Virus record (IMG/VR): IMGVR_UViG_3300047322_000252 | Coordinates: 1-64,000 of that record | Source: a virus | DNA length: 64,000 nucleotides | Strand: one strand, 5' to 3' | In this document: piece by piece, positions 43,540-52,398 of the stretch | How positions within the stretch are numbered: position 1 is the stretch's first letter | How the letters are laid out: each line of letters begins with the position of its first letter | The notes under the pieces: model-generated | What the model was told of the DNA's origin: nothing | The model's database searches: none | Seen by the model: only the letters and a program-made list of their open reading frames with translations | Made by a program: the position numbers and the translations under genes

Positions 43540-44326
43540 GATCGCTCAGAAGGTGCGCTACAAGCTGAGGGACTTCGGGCACTACTTCGAGGTGCCCTAC
43601 ACAGCGGCGCCCATCTACACCATGCGGCTGCCTCACCCCCTGGTGGACAAGGACAAGATCACCGTCTGGCAGCCCGACTCCACGGAGATCCCGTCTGGCC
43701 CAGACACCTGGGAACTGGACCAGCGCAACGGCATCATCAAGTTCCGGGACCCCAACACCATCGCTGACGGCGTGGGCGTCTCGGGCTATTACTACGAGTG
43801 GTTCCTGGACGAGGACCTGGAGTACGCCGCTGGCATCATGACCAACCAGCACCTCTACGACTCCGACAAGGCTGACAACGGCAGCGACTTCTCGCCCGTC
43901 GAGTGTGATGTGCTGGCGACCGGCGCTGCGGCTCAGGCGTACTACGCCCTCATGGCCGAACTGTCCCTCGACGTTGATGTCTCAACACCAGAGGGCATCA
44001 GCATCCCCGCTACGCAGCGCTTTCGCCAGGCGACGGAGATGGCGGGGCACCTCGCCCAGGTCTACACCGACGAGGCAGCCATGCTGGGTGTGGGCCTCAA
44101 CAAGGTGGAGCAGTTCTGGTTGCGCCGGGTGGCCTACCTCACCAACCGCCTCGTGCCCATCCTGCGGGAGCGGGAAGTGGATGATCCCCATCCTCCGCTG
44201 CGACTGCTGCCGCCCATCCCTGCGGGCCTCCAGGACGGCGAGGGCGACGCCGTCTACATGCCTGAGCCGCCTGGTGGCATCGGCTACGGCGGCTGGACCA
44301 CTCTCGGTACGAGTGGGTTGCCATGA
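43523..44326 (+). CDS. putative head-tail connector (neck) protein
   Basis: A 267-residue protein from ATG 43523, with GAGGAG upstream. LRDFGHYFEVPYTAAPIYTMRLPHPLV, then DEDLEYAAGIMTNQHLYD and a helical region with cysteine. The following gene fits a head-completion protein. Position between capsid and sheath suggests neck assembly. The family is not named with certainty. Confidence 0.55.
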   Translation: MCSPAEIAQKVRYKLRDFGHYFEVPYTAAPIYTMRLPHPLVDKDKITVWQPDSTEIPSGPDTWELDQRNGIIKFRDPNTIADGVGVSGYYYEWFLDEDLEYAAGIMTNQHLYDSDKADNGSDFSPVECDVLATGAAAQAYYALMAELSLDVDVSTPEGISIPATQRFRQATEMAGHLAQVYTDEAAMLGVGLNKVEQFWLRRVAYLTNRLVPILREREVDDPHPPLRLLPPIPAGLQDGEGDAVYMPEPPGGIGYGGWTTLGTSGLP

Positions 44327-44862
44327 TCGACACCCGCCGAGAGGCCGCTCACATCGCCAGGGAGATGGCTCGTTATCACAACGAGATCGGTGAGGCCGTC
44401 ATCTGGTTCAAGTTCGACACCGAGAACAGCCACTATGACCGGGTCTACAACGAGGGGGGCAAGGCCTGGAGGCGGGGCCTGAGCGTAGCCACGCTGTGGA
44501 TCGACCAGGGCGAGGCTCCGGAGCAGTACCTCCCCGAGGGGCGCCGTCCCTACGTGACGCTGCGCTTCGCCGTGTCGGCGGTGGCCCTCATGGAGTCGGG
44601 CGTCGGCCAGCAAGAGGCCCACGGCCATCGGGTCTGGGACCAGGGCCTGCTCCAGGACTTCTGGATGGACGACCGGAACAACGACGTCGTGTACTACGAC
44701 GGGCGATACTGGGAGGTGTCCAACTTCCAGATCCGGGGCCGCATCCAGGTGGACACCGTGGTCGGGGTGACCTGCACCGAGACGTACCCCGAGGATGAGT
44801 ACACCTTCGACTTCCCGCCCAACACTCGACCTCCGGTGCTCAACCCTCTGAGGGAGGACTGA
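44323..44862 (+). CDS. putative neck/head-closure protein
   Basis: A 179-residue protein from ATG 44323 (ATGA overlap). It has a helical N-terminus, then a beta-rich core (GRRPYVTLRFAVSAVALMES; NNDVVYYDGRYWEVSNFQIRGRI). The RYWEVSNF-type strand is typical of phage head-closure proteins. Function is inferred from order and composition. Confidence 0.55.
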   Translation: MIDTRREAAHIAREMARYHNEIGEAVIWFKFDTENSHYDRVYNEGGKAWRRGLSVATLWIDQGEAPEQYLPEGRRPYVTLRFAVSAVALMESGVGQQEAHGHRVWDQGLLQDFWMDDRNNDVVYYDGRYWEVSNFQIRGRIQVDTVVGVTCTETYPEDEYTFDFPPNTRPPVLNPLRED

Positions 44863-45800
44863 TGGCTGCCCCCGGCTCCGCTACCGCAACGGTCTGGCCC
44901 GACTGGGCCAACGGCTTCGACAACTGGCGTGAGCAGGACGCCGAATGGCTGCGCAACCGCATCGTCAGCCCCTTCCCTGATGTCGCAACACGTGACACCA
45001 TCATGAACCCGGTGGCCAAGAGCTTCGGCATGATGTCGATCCTCCAGGCGGGGTCGGTGGCCGGGGCGCCGGACTTCTGGAACGGGGCGGCGTGGGAGTC
45101 CATTCGGTACCCCAACCTGAACGTCACCTCGGACGCCACCAGCGTCACGTTGAAGCGCCAGGGAGCGGGGTCCGGCATCCAGTTGATGAACGACGGCTCC
45201 GTGAACACGGTGAAGAACGTCGTCGGCACAGGTGGCATCGGCTACGTGGGGGACACCACCGGCATCTCCATGAAGATCGGCGCCAAGACGGTCAAGTTGG
45301 CCACCGATGCCACCCAGTTGACCATCGACTCCCCCGTCTCGATCGCTGGGGGACTGACACTGACAGGCGCCCTTAGCGTAAATAGCGTAAATGTGACGGC
45401 GGGGCTGACCGTGGGGGGCACCCTCGGCGCTCAGGCCATCACGGCGACCACGCTCACGGCCAGCGGCCTGGTGGCGGGTGGCAGTGTCAATGGTGGAGAT
45501 GCACAGTTGGCGACGGTGGGCATCTTCGGTGTGCTGCGTCATCGCAGTGGCGGCACCGGGGTGGTGAGCGTGGGGTCGGACTCCACGTTGAAGATCGATG
45601 GGGCGAGCCTCGCCGTCAACCCGCCGACCACTTTCGCTGGCACGATCACGGCCAATGGGGTGACCAACTTCGTGGGGCAGCCCAACTTGGCCATCACAGG
45701 CAAGACGTCGGTCATGGTGGCGGGCATCGTCGCCGTGGCGGGCAACACGCCACCAGGGTCGCTGAACGCCCCTGACGGAACCTTGTACGTCACCTACTAG
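44862..45800 (+). CDS. fibre-like virion protein with beta-repeat region
   Basis: A 312-residue protein from ATG 44862 (TGATG overlap). N-terminus WPDWANGFDNWREQDAEWLRNRIVSPFP, then a long Gly/Thr/Val-rich beta region (LTLTGALSVNSVNVTAGLTVGGTLGAQAITATTL) like the stem of trimeric phage fibres. Contains a tandem 9-base duplication and two repeat-like sites. The C-terminus is short, so it may be a whisker or adaptor fibre. Confidence 0.65.
   Translation: MAAPGSATATVWPDWANGFDNWREQDAEWLRNRIVSPFPDVATRDTIMNPVAKSFGMMSILQAGSVAGAPDFWNGAAWESIRYPNLNVTSDATSVTLKRQGAGSGIQLMNDGSVNTVKNVVGTGGIGYVGDTTGISMKIGAKTVKLATDATQLTIDSPVSIAGGLTLTGALSVNSVNVTAGLTVGGTLGAQAITATTLTASGLVAGGSVNGGDAQLATVGIFGVLRHRSGGTGVVSVGSDSTLKIDGASLAVNPPTTFAGTITANGVTNFVGQPNLAITGKTSVMVAGIVAVAGNTPPGSLNAPDGTLYVTY
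45353..45365 (+). repeat. partial dispersed repeat, copy 16
   Basis: ACTGACACTGACA inside the fibre gene, two changes from consensus. Confidence 0.45.
45375..45392 (+). repeat. tandem 9-base duplication
   Basis: AGCGTAAAT twice in succession, encoding SVNSVN with codons (GTA, AAT) rare in this genome. It lies nine bases after the partial dispersed repeat. Confidence 0.7.
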
Positions 45801-45808
45801 GAGGACCC

Positions 45809-46033
45809 ATGAGCGACAAGATCTACTTCCCGCCCGAAGGCACCGACAACCCGCCCGACCCCGAGACTGGTCGGGTCATGGCGGCGCTGGACGCCATCGA
45901 GGCTCGCCTCATCCAGGAGGTCGAAGGCCTCTTCGTCCAACTCGGCGCCAAGGCCGAGGGCGTCAAGGCCCGGCTCGATGCCATCATGGCCAACGTCGAT
46001 GCCAAGATTGACGAGATCGCCGCTCGTCGCTGA
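45809..46033 (+). CDS. small coiled-coil protein
   Basis: A 74-residue protein from ATG 45809. After an acidic Pro-rich start, residues 22-73 form a continuous heptad helix (RVMAALDAIEARLIQEVEGLFVQLGAKAEGVKARLDAIMANVDAKIDEI). This is typical of fibre-assembly or trimerisation proteins. It lies between two fibre genes. Confidence 0.7.
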   Translation: MSDKIYFPPEGTDNPPDPETGRVMAALDAIEARLIQEVEGLFVQLGAKAEGVKARLDAIMANVDAKIDEIAARR

Positions 46034-47757
46034 TGACCGTCTCGGTCCGCAACGCCGCAGCGTGGCAGACGTCACCGGCTGGGCGCCTGCTGTACATCCG
46101 GGTCAACGGGGCCTGGCGGATGTGCCTCGACGCCTGGATCAGGGGCACGCCCACGCCGGGGGCTGTAGCGCTGCCTGTGGGGACCTTCCTCGACCCGTTC
46201 GACAACGTGTCGGCTTGGAGCGCAGGTGCCAGCGTGGCCGGGGGTCGCACCGGCAACGGCTACCAGGGCACCAGTCTCTCGATCGGTAACGGTGGTGGCA
46301 CGCATGCCATCCCTGCTGGCCAGCAGGGCGACACCATCACGGTGGGCTTCGCCGCCAAGTTCACCACGCTCGCCGCCGACAACAACGTGCTCTGCTTCTA
46401 CGGCGATGCTGGGGCCACGCTGCATGTCGCTGTGCAGTTGGGCAATGCCCGGGACATCTTCGTGTGGCGGGGCGCCAGCGCTGCTCTTCTGGGCAACACG
46501 AGCAGTGGCACCGCCTACCCGGCTGCGGGCACCTGGTTCTACTGCGAGGTGCAGGTCAAGGTCCATGACACACAGGGCACGGTCGTCGTTCGGATCAACG
46601 GCACTGTGGTGCTGAACCTCATCAATCAGGACACGAAGAACGCTGGGACCGGCACCGTCATCGACACCGTGCGGCTGACCAGCGGGCACTCGGCCAACGG
46701 CGGCATCATCGATGACTTCTACCTGGCTCCAGGGGCTGCCTTCCTGGGTGACATCAACGCCAGCAGCCCGCCGAGCAATCCGCCGACGTCAGCAGACAGC
46801 ATCTGGCACAAGGTGGCCGACTACAGCGCTCCGGGTATGACGGCGCCCACCAACCTGCGGATGTACCCGGATGCGCCCTCGAACTACGGCGCTCACTCCA
46901 GTTTCCAGGTGGCGTGGGACTGGACGCTGCCCACCAATGGGCTGAACGTGGGTGACTTCCAAGTTGTGTTAACAGACTCGGCGGGGAACTGGTACCCCGG
47001 CTACCCCGTCTCGGTGGCTGCCGGGAGTCGCACCTACAACTTCACCGGGCTGAACCAGAACACGCAGTACCAGGCGTACGTGAAGGCCCGCTATGCCAGC
47101 GGTGGCCGGGCTGACTCGGCGTGGGCGGGACCGCTGCGGTGGAAGACCGGCGCTGACAGCTACGTCGTCTATGACATCCCGGTCTACGACTGGCGCAACG
47201 AGTTCGAGTACACGCCGCCCTACTACTACACCTACACGTCGGCGGCGCTGGGCGACGGCAGCACGTGGGGCTTCGGCAAGGCCATCGACGGTAACTTCTC
47301 CAGTTACTGGAACTCCGACGTCGTCACCGAACCGCTGGGGTCCACCCAAGGTGAGGGCTGGATGGTGCAGGCCCCCAGCGTTGATGGCAACGGCAACAGC
47401 TACCTCTTCACCGGCATCCGTGCGTGGACCATCAACCCGCACACGTGGTGGATCGGCATCTACTACAACAACGCCTGGCAGGGCGGGAACACCGTCTACA
47501 ACGGCAAGTACACCTCATTCCGTGTCCCTTACGCCGTGGGTGTCGATCAGGGGGCGGCGGGGACGAATCCCACCATCCGGCCCGGCAACTACCAGACCAA
47601 CTCGGGCATCTTCGTCGCTGGCCTCATGCAGGTCCCCGGGTATGACGGGTACAACTGGCGCATGGAGATGATCGAGCTTCGGCTATTACTCATGCAATGG
47701 ACACTGGTGGCGTACAACCCTCGGACGGTGGCGGCGGTCAACTCGGGGCCGTGGTAG
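46033..47757 (+). CDS. virion adhesin with lectin-like, FN3 and discoidin-like domains
   Basis: A 574-residue protein from ATG 46033 (TGATG overlap). Domain order: an N-terminal attachment piece (1-45); a concanavalin A/LamG-like beta domain (about 50-235, FLDPFDNVSAWSAG... TGTVIDTVRLTSG); a fibronectin type III domain (about 270-370, APTNLRMYP... WKTGADS); and a C-terminal region resembling discoidin-type sugar-binding folds (STWGFGKAIDGNFSSYWNSD...). It probably binds host surface glycans. A GTTGTGTTAACAGAC box lies inside. Confidence 0.75.
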   Translation: MTVSVRNAAAWQTSPAGRLLYIRVNGAWRMCLDAWIRGTPTPGAVALPVGTFLDPFDNVSAWSAGASVAGGRTGNGYQGTSLSIGNGGGTHAIPAGQQGDTITVGFAAKFTTLAADNNVLCFYGDAGATLHVAVQLGNARDIFVWRGASAALLGNTSSGTAYPAAGTWFYCEVQVKVHDTQGTVVVRINGTVVLNLINQDTKNAGTGTVIDTVRLTSGHSANGGIIDDFYLAPGAAFLGDINASSPPSNPPTSADSIWHKVADYSAPGMTAPTNLRMYPDAPSNYGAHSSFQVAWDWTLPTNGLNVGDFQVVLTDSAGNWYPGYPVSVAAGSRTYNFTGLNQNTQYQAYVKARYASGGRADSAWAGPLRWKTGADSYVVYDIPVYDWRNEFEYTPPYYYTYTSAALGDGSTWGFGKAIDGNFSSYWNSDVVTEPLGSTQGEGWMVQAPSVDGNGNSYLFTGIRAWTINPHTWWIGIYYNNAWQGGNTVYNGKYTSFRVPYAVGVDQGAAGTNPTIRPGNYQTNSGIFVAGLMQVPGYDGYNWRMEMIELRLLLMQWTLVAYNPRTVAAVNSGPW

Positions 47758-47966
47758 CCCCTCCAGAGTCGATCGAGCAGGTGGTGATCCGGCACCTCGG
47801 TGTCTCGCTGGCGCAGACTCAGGTGGACCTGGCCTTCGCTCTGGGCCGGAACGCTCTGGCCAAGGAGATGGTCAAGCGGTTCATGGACATAGCGCACGAC
47901 GACCCGGACGGCTCCGTGCTCGTGTCCCTCCCCATGCTGGGTACCCTCTACGGCGCTCTGGGCTGA
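47751..47966 (+). CDS. small helical protein
   Basis: A 71-residue protein from GTG 47751, overlapping the previous stop. Two helices (ESIEQVVIRHLGVSLAQTQVDLAFALGRNALAKEMVKRFMDIAHD; SVLVSLPMLGTLYGAL). It may be an assembly cofactor. No family is recognised. Confidence 0.6.
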   Translation: MVAPPESIEQVVIRHLGVSLAQTQVDLAFALGRNALAKEMVKRFMDIAHDDPDGSVLVSLPMLGTLYGALG

Positions 47967-48032
47967 GCTACGCTCCCGGCGTCGGCACCCACGCTGGGTC
48001 CGGCCCACTTGCCCAGAACAGGAGAGCCGCCC

Positions 48033-48416
48033 ATGGTGGTGCCCTCGAACCACGTCTACGTGAAGGGTGGCGGCGAACTTGTTGACGCTCTCCTGGATGT
48101 GGTGGAACGGGCAGCGACTGTTGTCACACAGTCGGCCCAAGAGGCGATCGAGGACCAGCACTCCCGGATGCAGGCGGCAGCGGCGCAGGACCCCCGGTGG
48201 GCCACCATGGCCCCGGACATCCAGTACTGGGCTGACGAGGACGGGGACCTGGCCTATGGCGTGCCCTGGCACAACCGCAGCTACGAGCAGGCGGTGCGGG
48301 TCGAGTACGGCGACACCGTGGACGCTCCCATCCCGCTCATCCGCATGGGCGTGCTCAACGGGGTGACCCAGATGGGCTGGTCCATGCGCCAGGCGTTCAT
48401 GGAGAACGGGTTCTGA
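48033..48416 (+). CDS. putative minor tail/neck protein (gp10-like)
   Basis: A 127-residue protein from ATG 48033, with AGGAGAG upstream. A helical N-terminus (GGELVDALLDVVERAATVVTQSAQEAIED) followed by PWHNRSYEQAVRVEYGDTVDAPIPLIRMGVLNGVTQMGW, a layout seen in HK97 gp10-like tail-completion proteins. The family assignment is tentative. A TGTTGTCACACAG box lies in the helix-coding DNA. Confidence 0.6.
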   Translation: MVVPSNHVYVKGGGELVDALLDVVERAATVVTQSAQEAIEDQHSRMQAAAAQDPRWATMAPDIQYWADEDGDLAYGVPWHNRSYEQAVRVEYGDTVDAPIPLIRMGVLNGVTQMGWSMRQAFMENGF

Positions 48417-49213
48417 TGGCTTCGGCTCGCACCCCCGCCCGCCCTCGCAAGGCACCCCCGCCGCCGCCCATCTACCCCGAGCACGTCGGGTTCCTCCTGG
48501 CTGAGGAAGACGCCTTGAAGGAGATGCTGGAGGCCACGGTGAGGTTGCCGGACGGCCGGGGCACCGAGAAGCCGGTGCGCACCTGGTTCCGCTTCCCCGA
48601 CTCGGCCACGCAGATCACCTACCCGTACATCACCATCGACCTCATCGGGATCGAACCGGCCTACGACCTGTGGCACTCGGAGTACGCCCTCTACCGGGAC
48701 TCCGAGGTGGAGGAGGACTCGAACACCGGGGAGGTGTCCGGCCACCGGCTGTACGACCCCTCCACGTCGCCCAACATCGGGCTGACCGATCAGGACCCGC
48801 CCGACTTCTTCTTGCGGCGCAACTATCTCCAGTACCGCCTCTTCTTCCAACTGGGCCTGTGGTGTGACAACGTCGCCCACGACCGCATCCTGACGGCCCG
48901 CATGTTCAGGGACATCGTCATGCCCCACCCCTCGTGGCTGCACTGCCCGGCCGATGGGGTGTGGAAGCGCATGGAGACGATCTCGTGGACCCCGGCCGAC
49001 ATCCCCTCGCAGGAGGGTGCCTCCAAGCGCATCTTCCGCAAGATCTACACCATCTCGGTGCAGACCGACATCCCGCAGGATCGGCTCGAACACCTGACGC
49101 TCCAGCCTCGCATCAAGAAGCTGCTGCTGCGGATGACGGACCAGCGAACAGGCGCTCAGGTACTACCCGAGGACACTGCCCAGCAATGGGAAACACTGCA
49201 TGACTGGACCTAG
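48416..49213 (+). CDS. putative tail terminator/completion protein
   Basis: A 265-residue protein from ATG 48416 (TGATG overlap). Pro-rich start, then a beta-rich domain (VRTWFRFPDSATQITYPYITIDLIGIEPAYDLWHSEYALYRD) and alpha/beta C-terminus (SKRIFRKIYTISVQTD). The position directly before the sheath, and the size, fit a tail terminator or gp15-type protein. Not certain. Confidence 0.6.
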   Translation: MASARTPARPRKAPPPPPIYPEHVGFLLAEEDALKEMLEATVRLPDGRGTEKPVRTWFRFPDSATQITYPYITIDLIGIEPAYDLWHSEYALYRDSEVEEDSNTGEVSGHRLYDPSTSPNIGLTDQDPPDFFLRRNYLQYRLFFQLGLWCDNVAHDRILTARMFRDIVMPHPSWLHCPADGVWKRMETISWTPADIPSQEGASKRIFRKIYTISVQTDIPQDRLEHLTLQPRIKKLLLRMTDQRTGAQVLPEDTAQQWETLHDWT

Positions 49214-49222
49214 GAGGTCAAC

Positions 49223-50839
49223 GTGAGTGACTACCGCCGACCGGGGGTGTACCTGGAGGAAGTCCTCCAGACCTCTCCGAACCAGACAGGTACGGCCAAC
49301 GCCGTTGCTGTCTTCGCAGGGGTGGCCCCCAAGGGACCAGCCAACGTCGCTACCAGGGTGGACTCCTGGGCCGACTATGCCCAGCAGTTCGGGGGCTTCG
49401 ACACGGTGACGGTCACGGACGGGACTGCTCCTGCCGTGGATTCGACGCTGTTGTCATATCTCCCCTACGCCGTCTTCTCGTATTACCAGAACGGGGGCCG
49501 GGTCGCCTACATCGTGCGGGTGCTGCCCACCGCTGGCGGGTCCGGGGGCACGATCGCCAAGAACCCGGTGATGGACGCTGCCACCCCCACGCCCAAGGAG
49601 GTGTTCACCGTCCAGGCCAACGGTGTGGGCAACTGGGCCGAGGACCTGCAAGTGGTTCTCGCCACCACGGTTGCGGCCTCGGCTGCCACAGGCAACCACT
49701 CGATCTTCTCCCTCCAGGTGCGCCGTATCTCGACCGGCCAGGTCTTGGAGACGTTCACCAACCTTTCGATGACCGGGGTGGCGGGTACCCGACCTGCGCT
49801 GGCAGCGATCAACGATCCGCTGGCCGGGTCGGCGTACATCACAGCGGTGGCGCCTGCGGTCGCCAATCCCACAGGCGACCCCGCTCCAGCGACGGTTCCG
49901 TTGCTGAACGGGAGCGACCCAGGCACCCCACTGGCTGCCGACCTCGTGGCCACGCCCGTCACGGACGCCATGCGGACGATCGACGCTCCTCTGCTGGTGT
50001 CGTTCCAGCCCTTCCGCAAGGCCGATGGCACCTACGTGGTGCCCCCGGCGCAGAACGTCTCGACGGCGCTCAACCAGGGCCGGGTGAACTGCTTCGTCAT
50101 CTGGGACGGCGAGGCGGCGAGTACGGGCTACGTCGCCAAGGTGACCGCCCGAGCGCAGTCGATCTCCAACAGCGACTCGTACAACGCCATCTACTGCCCC
50201 TGGATCACGGTGCCGGACCCTGCTCGTGCCGGGGGCACCATCAACATCCCGCCGTCTGGCTCTGTGCAGGGTGTGATGGCCCGCATGGACGCCACGGTCG
50301 GACCCTGGCGGTCGGCAGCCGGTCTTCCGGCTGGGTTGGCGACAGCGGTAGCGACCGAGGTGAAGTTCTCCGACACCGACCTGGGGTCGCTGAACAACGC
50401 CAACATCAACGTGATCCGGGCGGTGCAGGGCCAGGGCATCTGCATCATGGGTGCCCGCACCCGCAAGATGTACGGCCCGGATCGGTTCGTGGGTGACCGG
50501 CGCACCCTCATCTTCATCGAGGACAGCTTGAAGTTGTCAACACAGTATGCGGTCTTTGAGAATAACGACCAGCGACTGTGGACGGCGCTGAGGAACACCG
50601 CTCAGCAGATCCTCCAGCCCGTCTGGGAGCGGGGTGGCCTGGCTGGGAGCACTGCTGCCGAGGCCTACTACATCACCTGCGACAAGACGCTCAACAACCC
50701 GCAGGTCGTCCAGTCCGGAGAGGTGCGCATGGAAGTCGGCGTGGCCCTCCAGTACCCCGCCGAGTTCGTGGTCATCCGGGTCAGCCAGTTCGACTCCGGG
50801 GCCTCGGTCGCCGCTGAGTTCGCCACCCAAGCCGCATAG
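49223..50839 (+). CDS. tail sheath protein
   Basis: A 538-residue protein from GTG 49223, with GGAGGT seven bases upstream. RRPGVYLEEV at the N-terminus, a variable middle and a conserved C-terminal domain (INVIRAVQGQGICIMGARTRKMYGPDRFVGDRRTLIFIEDSLKLSTQYAVFENND... ELVNPQVVQSGEV-type end, YPAEFVVIRVSQ) are diagnostic of contractile sheath proteins. It surrounds the tube and contracts to drive injection. Together with the following tube gene it defines this phage as a myovirus. Confidence 0.95.
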   Translation: MSDYRRPGVYLEEVLQTSPNQTGTANAVAVFAGVAPKGPANVATRVDSWADYAQQFGGFDTVTVTDGTAPAVDSTLLSYLPYAVFSYYQNGGRVAYIVRVLPTAGGSGGTIAKNPVMDAATPTPKEVFTVQANGVGNWAEDLQVVLATTVAASAATGNHSIFSLQVRRISTGQVLETFTNLSMTGVAGTRPALAAINDPLAGSAYITAVAPAVANPTGDPAPATVPLLNGSDPGTPLAADLVATPVTDAMRTIDAPLLVSFQPFRKADGTYVVPPAQNVSTALNQGRVNCFVIWDGEAASTGYVAKVTARAQSISNSDSYNAIYCPWITVPDPARAGGTINIPPSGSVQGVMARMDATVGPWRSAAGLPAGLATAVATEVKFSDTDLGSLNNANINVIRAVQGQGICIMGARTRKMYGPDRFVGDRRTLIFIEDSLKLSTQYAVFENNDQRLWTALRNTAQQILQPVWERGGLAGSTAAEAYYITCDKTLNNPQVVQSGEVRMEVGVALQYPAEFVVIRVSQFDSGASVAAEFATQAA

Positions 50840-50847
50840 GAGGAGAC

Positions 50848-51411
50848 ATGCCCTACGACGTGCGGTCCCGCACCGACCCGATGAGGAACTTCAAGTTCCA
50901 GGTGCAGATCATCCATCCCACCCTGCAATCCGCCGTCGCCAACATGGGCTTCACCAACGTGGCCGGTCTGAACATGACCACAGAGGCGATTCCCTACCGA
51001 GAAGGCGGGTGGAACACCAACCCGCACAAGCTGCCGGGGCAGACGGACTTCGGTCCGCTCACGCTCATCCAGGGGGTGATGTACACCACGCCGGGCATGT
51101 GGTTGCTGGCGAAGAACATCTTCGCCGTGCAGTGGGGTGGTGGCACGCTCGCTGCCGACACCCAGTTCCGGTTCACCACCGTCATACGGGTGCTTGATCA
51201 CCCGATCACGGTGGGGGCGGCGTCAGGCTCGCCTGCGGCGTCCTACCCACCGGACGGCGCCCGGCTGGCGTTCGTGGCGTACAACTGCTGGGTGGGGTCG
51301 GTCGCTTACAACGACCTCGACGCCATGGGCAACGCCGTGCTCATCAGCCAGATGACCATGCACCACGAGGGCTTCGACACCCTCTTCGGCCAGGATGCGA
51401 TCGCCGCCTGA
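50848..51411 (+). CDS. tail tube protein (T4 gp19-like)
   Basis: A 187-residue protein from ATG 50848, with GGAGGAG upstream. RTDPMRNFKFQVQI, FTNVAGLNMTTEAIPYREGGWNTNPHKLPGQTDFGPLTLIQGVM and MTMHHEGFDTL match the T4 gp19/tail tube family. It polymerises into the inner tail tube. Its stop overlaps the next ATG. Confidence 0.93.
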   Translation: MPYDVRSRTDPMRNFKFQVQIIHPTLQSAVANMGFTNVAGLNMTTEAIPYREGGWNTNPHKLPGQTDFGPLTLIQGVMYTTPGMWLLAKNIFAVQWGGGTLAADTQFRFTTVIRVLDHPITVGAASGSPAASYPPDGARLAFVAYNCWVGSVAYNDLDAMGNAVLISQMTMHHEGFDTLFGQDAIAA

Positions 51412-52250
51412 TGACCGACGTCTCCTCCGATTGGCTCCAGGGCCTGCCTATCGAGCAGCAGGTCCTGGAGGTGGGCAAGATCCAGAGCGCTGTTCACGGC
51501 GAAGAGCCGTTGATGAGCGAGGCTCCCGACACCAACGTCACCCTGTTCCGGGGTGTCTTCGTCGGGAAGGACTGGGACCAGAAGGCGGCGGTCAGGGAGT
51601 TGACCGGCTCCGACGAGGAGTACATCGCCCGCATGATGGGTGGCTCCAACCCGACGCTGTACCTCAACGCCGTGCTCACCTACGGCACCGAGGTGCTGGG
51701 TCCCCACGAGCTATCCGGCCTGACCGTGCCCGAGCGCATGGCCCTCATCGACAGCCTCCTGGTGGGCGAGAAGGAACTGCTGTTCCTGAACATCCTCCGG
51801 GTGACCTACGGCGACCAGCGCACGGTGCCGGTGAAGTGCCCCACCTGTGACGCCATCAACGATGTCTCCTTCTCGATCAAGGAGGACGTCCCCATCCGGA
51901 CCATGGACGATCCCTTCGCCATGGACTACGAGTTCACCTGCCGCAACGGGGACAACATCCGGTACCGCCTGGTGAACGGTGCTGACCAGGCGGCGTCCGC
52001 ACAGAACCCTCGGGCCACCCTGCCCGAGCAGAACACCGTCCTGCTCAGCCGTGTTATCAACACAGTCAACGGCAAGCCGCTGGTGGACCCCATGCACTAC
52101 TCCCGGGACCTCGGCGCTCTCGATCGGCGCAACCTGCTGGACGCCCTGCTGACCAAGCAGCCGGGGCCGTACTTCGAGGAGGTGAAGCTGCCCTGTGCGA
52201 CGTGTGGCGCCGAAAGTCTGTTCACGCCGACCTGGGCCGACCTTCTATAG
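51411..52250 (+). CDS. T4 gp26-type baseplate/tail-assembly protein
   Basis: A 279-residue protein from ATG 51411. LTVPERMALIDSLLVGEKELLFLNILRVTYGDQRTVPVKCPTCD, then LDRRNLLDALLTKQPGPYFEEVKLPCATCGAESLFTP fit the T4_baseplate (gp26-like) family with paired CxxC zinc sites. Such proteins act near the tape measure, in assembly or in the baseplate hub. It ends GAC CTT CTA TAG; the next short gene is in the +1 frame, as in two-part tail chaperones. Confidence 0.72.
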   Translation: MTDVSSDWLQGLPIEQQVLEVGKIQSAVHGEEPLMSEAPDTNVTLFRGVFVGKDWDQKAAVRELTGSDEEYIARMMGGSNPTLYLNAVLTYGTEVLGPHELSGLTVPERMALIDSLLVGEKELLFLNILRVTYGDQRTVPVKCPTCDAINDVSFSIKEDVPIRTMDDPFAMDYEFTCRNGDNIRYRLVNGADQAASAQNPRATLPEQNTVLLSRVINTVNGKPLVDPMHYSRDLGALDRRNLLDALLTKQPGPYFEEVKLPCATCGAESLFTPTWADLL

Positions 52251-52263
52251 CCCCAACCTGGCG

Positions 52264-52398
52264 ATGTTGTACGTCCACTACGACGGGATCGCCAAGCACT
52301 ACCCGGGGTGGAACCTGACCGAGATCAAGCGGATGCCCGCCAGGGAGCGAGAGTTCTGGGTCGCTCTGATCAAGTGGAGGATTGACCGGAATGGCTGA
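52264..52398 (+). CDS. short downstream tail-assembly ORF (possible frameshift extension)
   Basis: A 44-residue frame from ATG 52264. YVHYDGIAKHYPGWNLTEIKRMPAREREFWVALIKWRI resembles the second half of phage tail-assembly chaperones. Its open frame extends back across the upstream stop to 52195 in the +1 frame. It may be made only as a frameshifted extension of the previous protein or from its own ATG. Confidence 0.55.
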   Translation: MLYVHYDGIAKHYPGWNLTEIKRMPAREREFWVALIKWRIDRNG

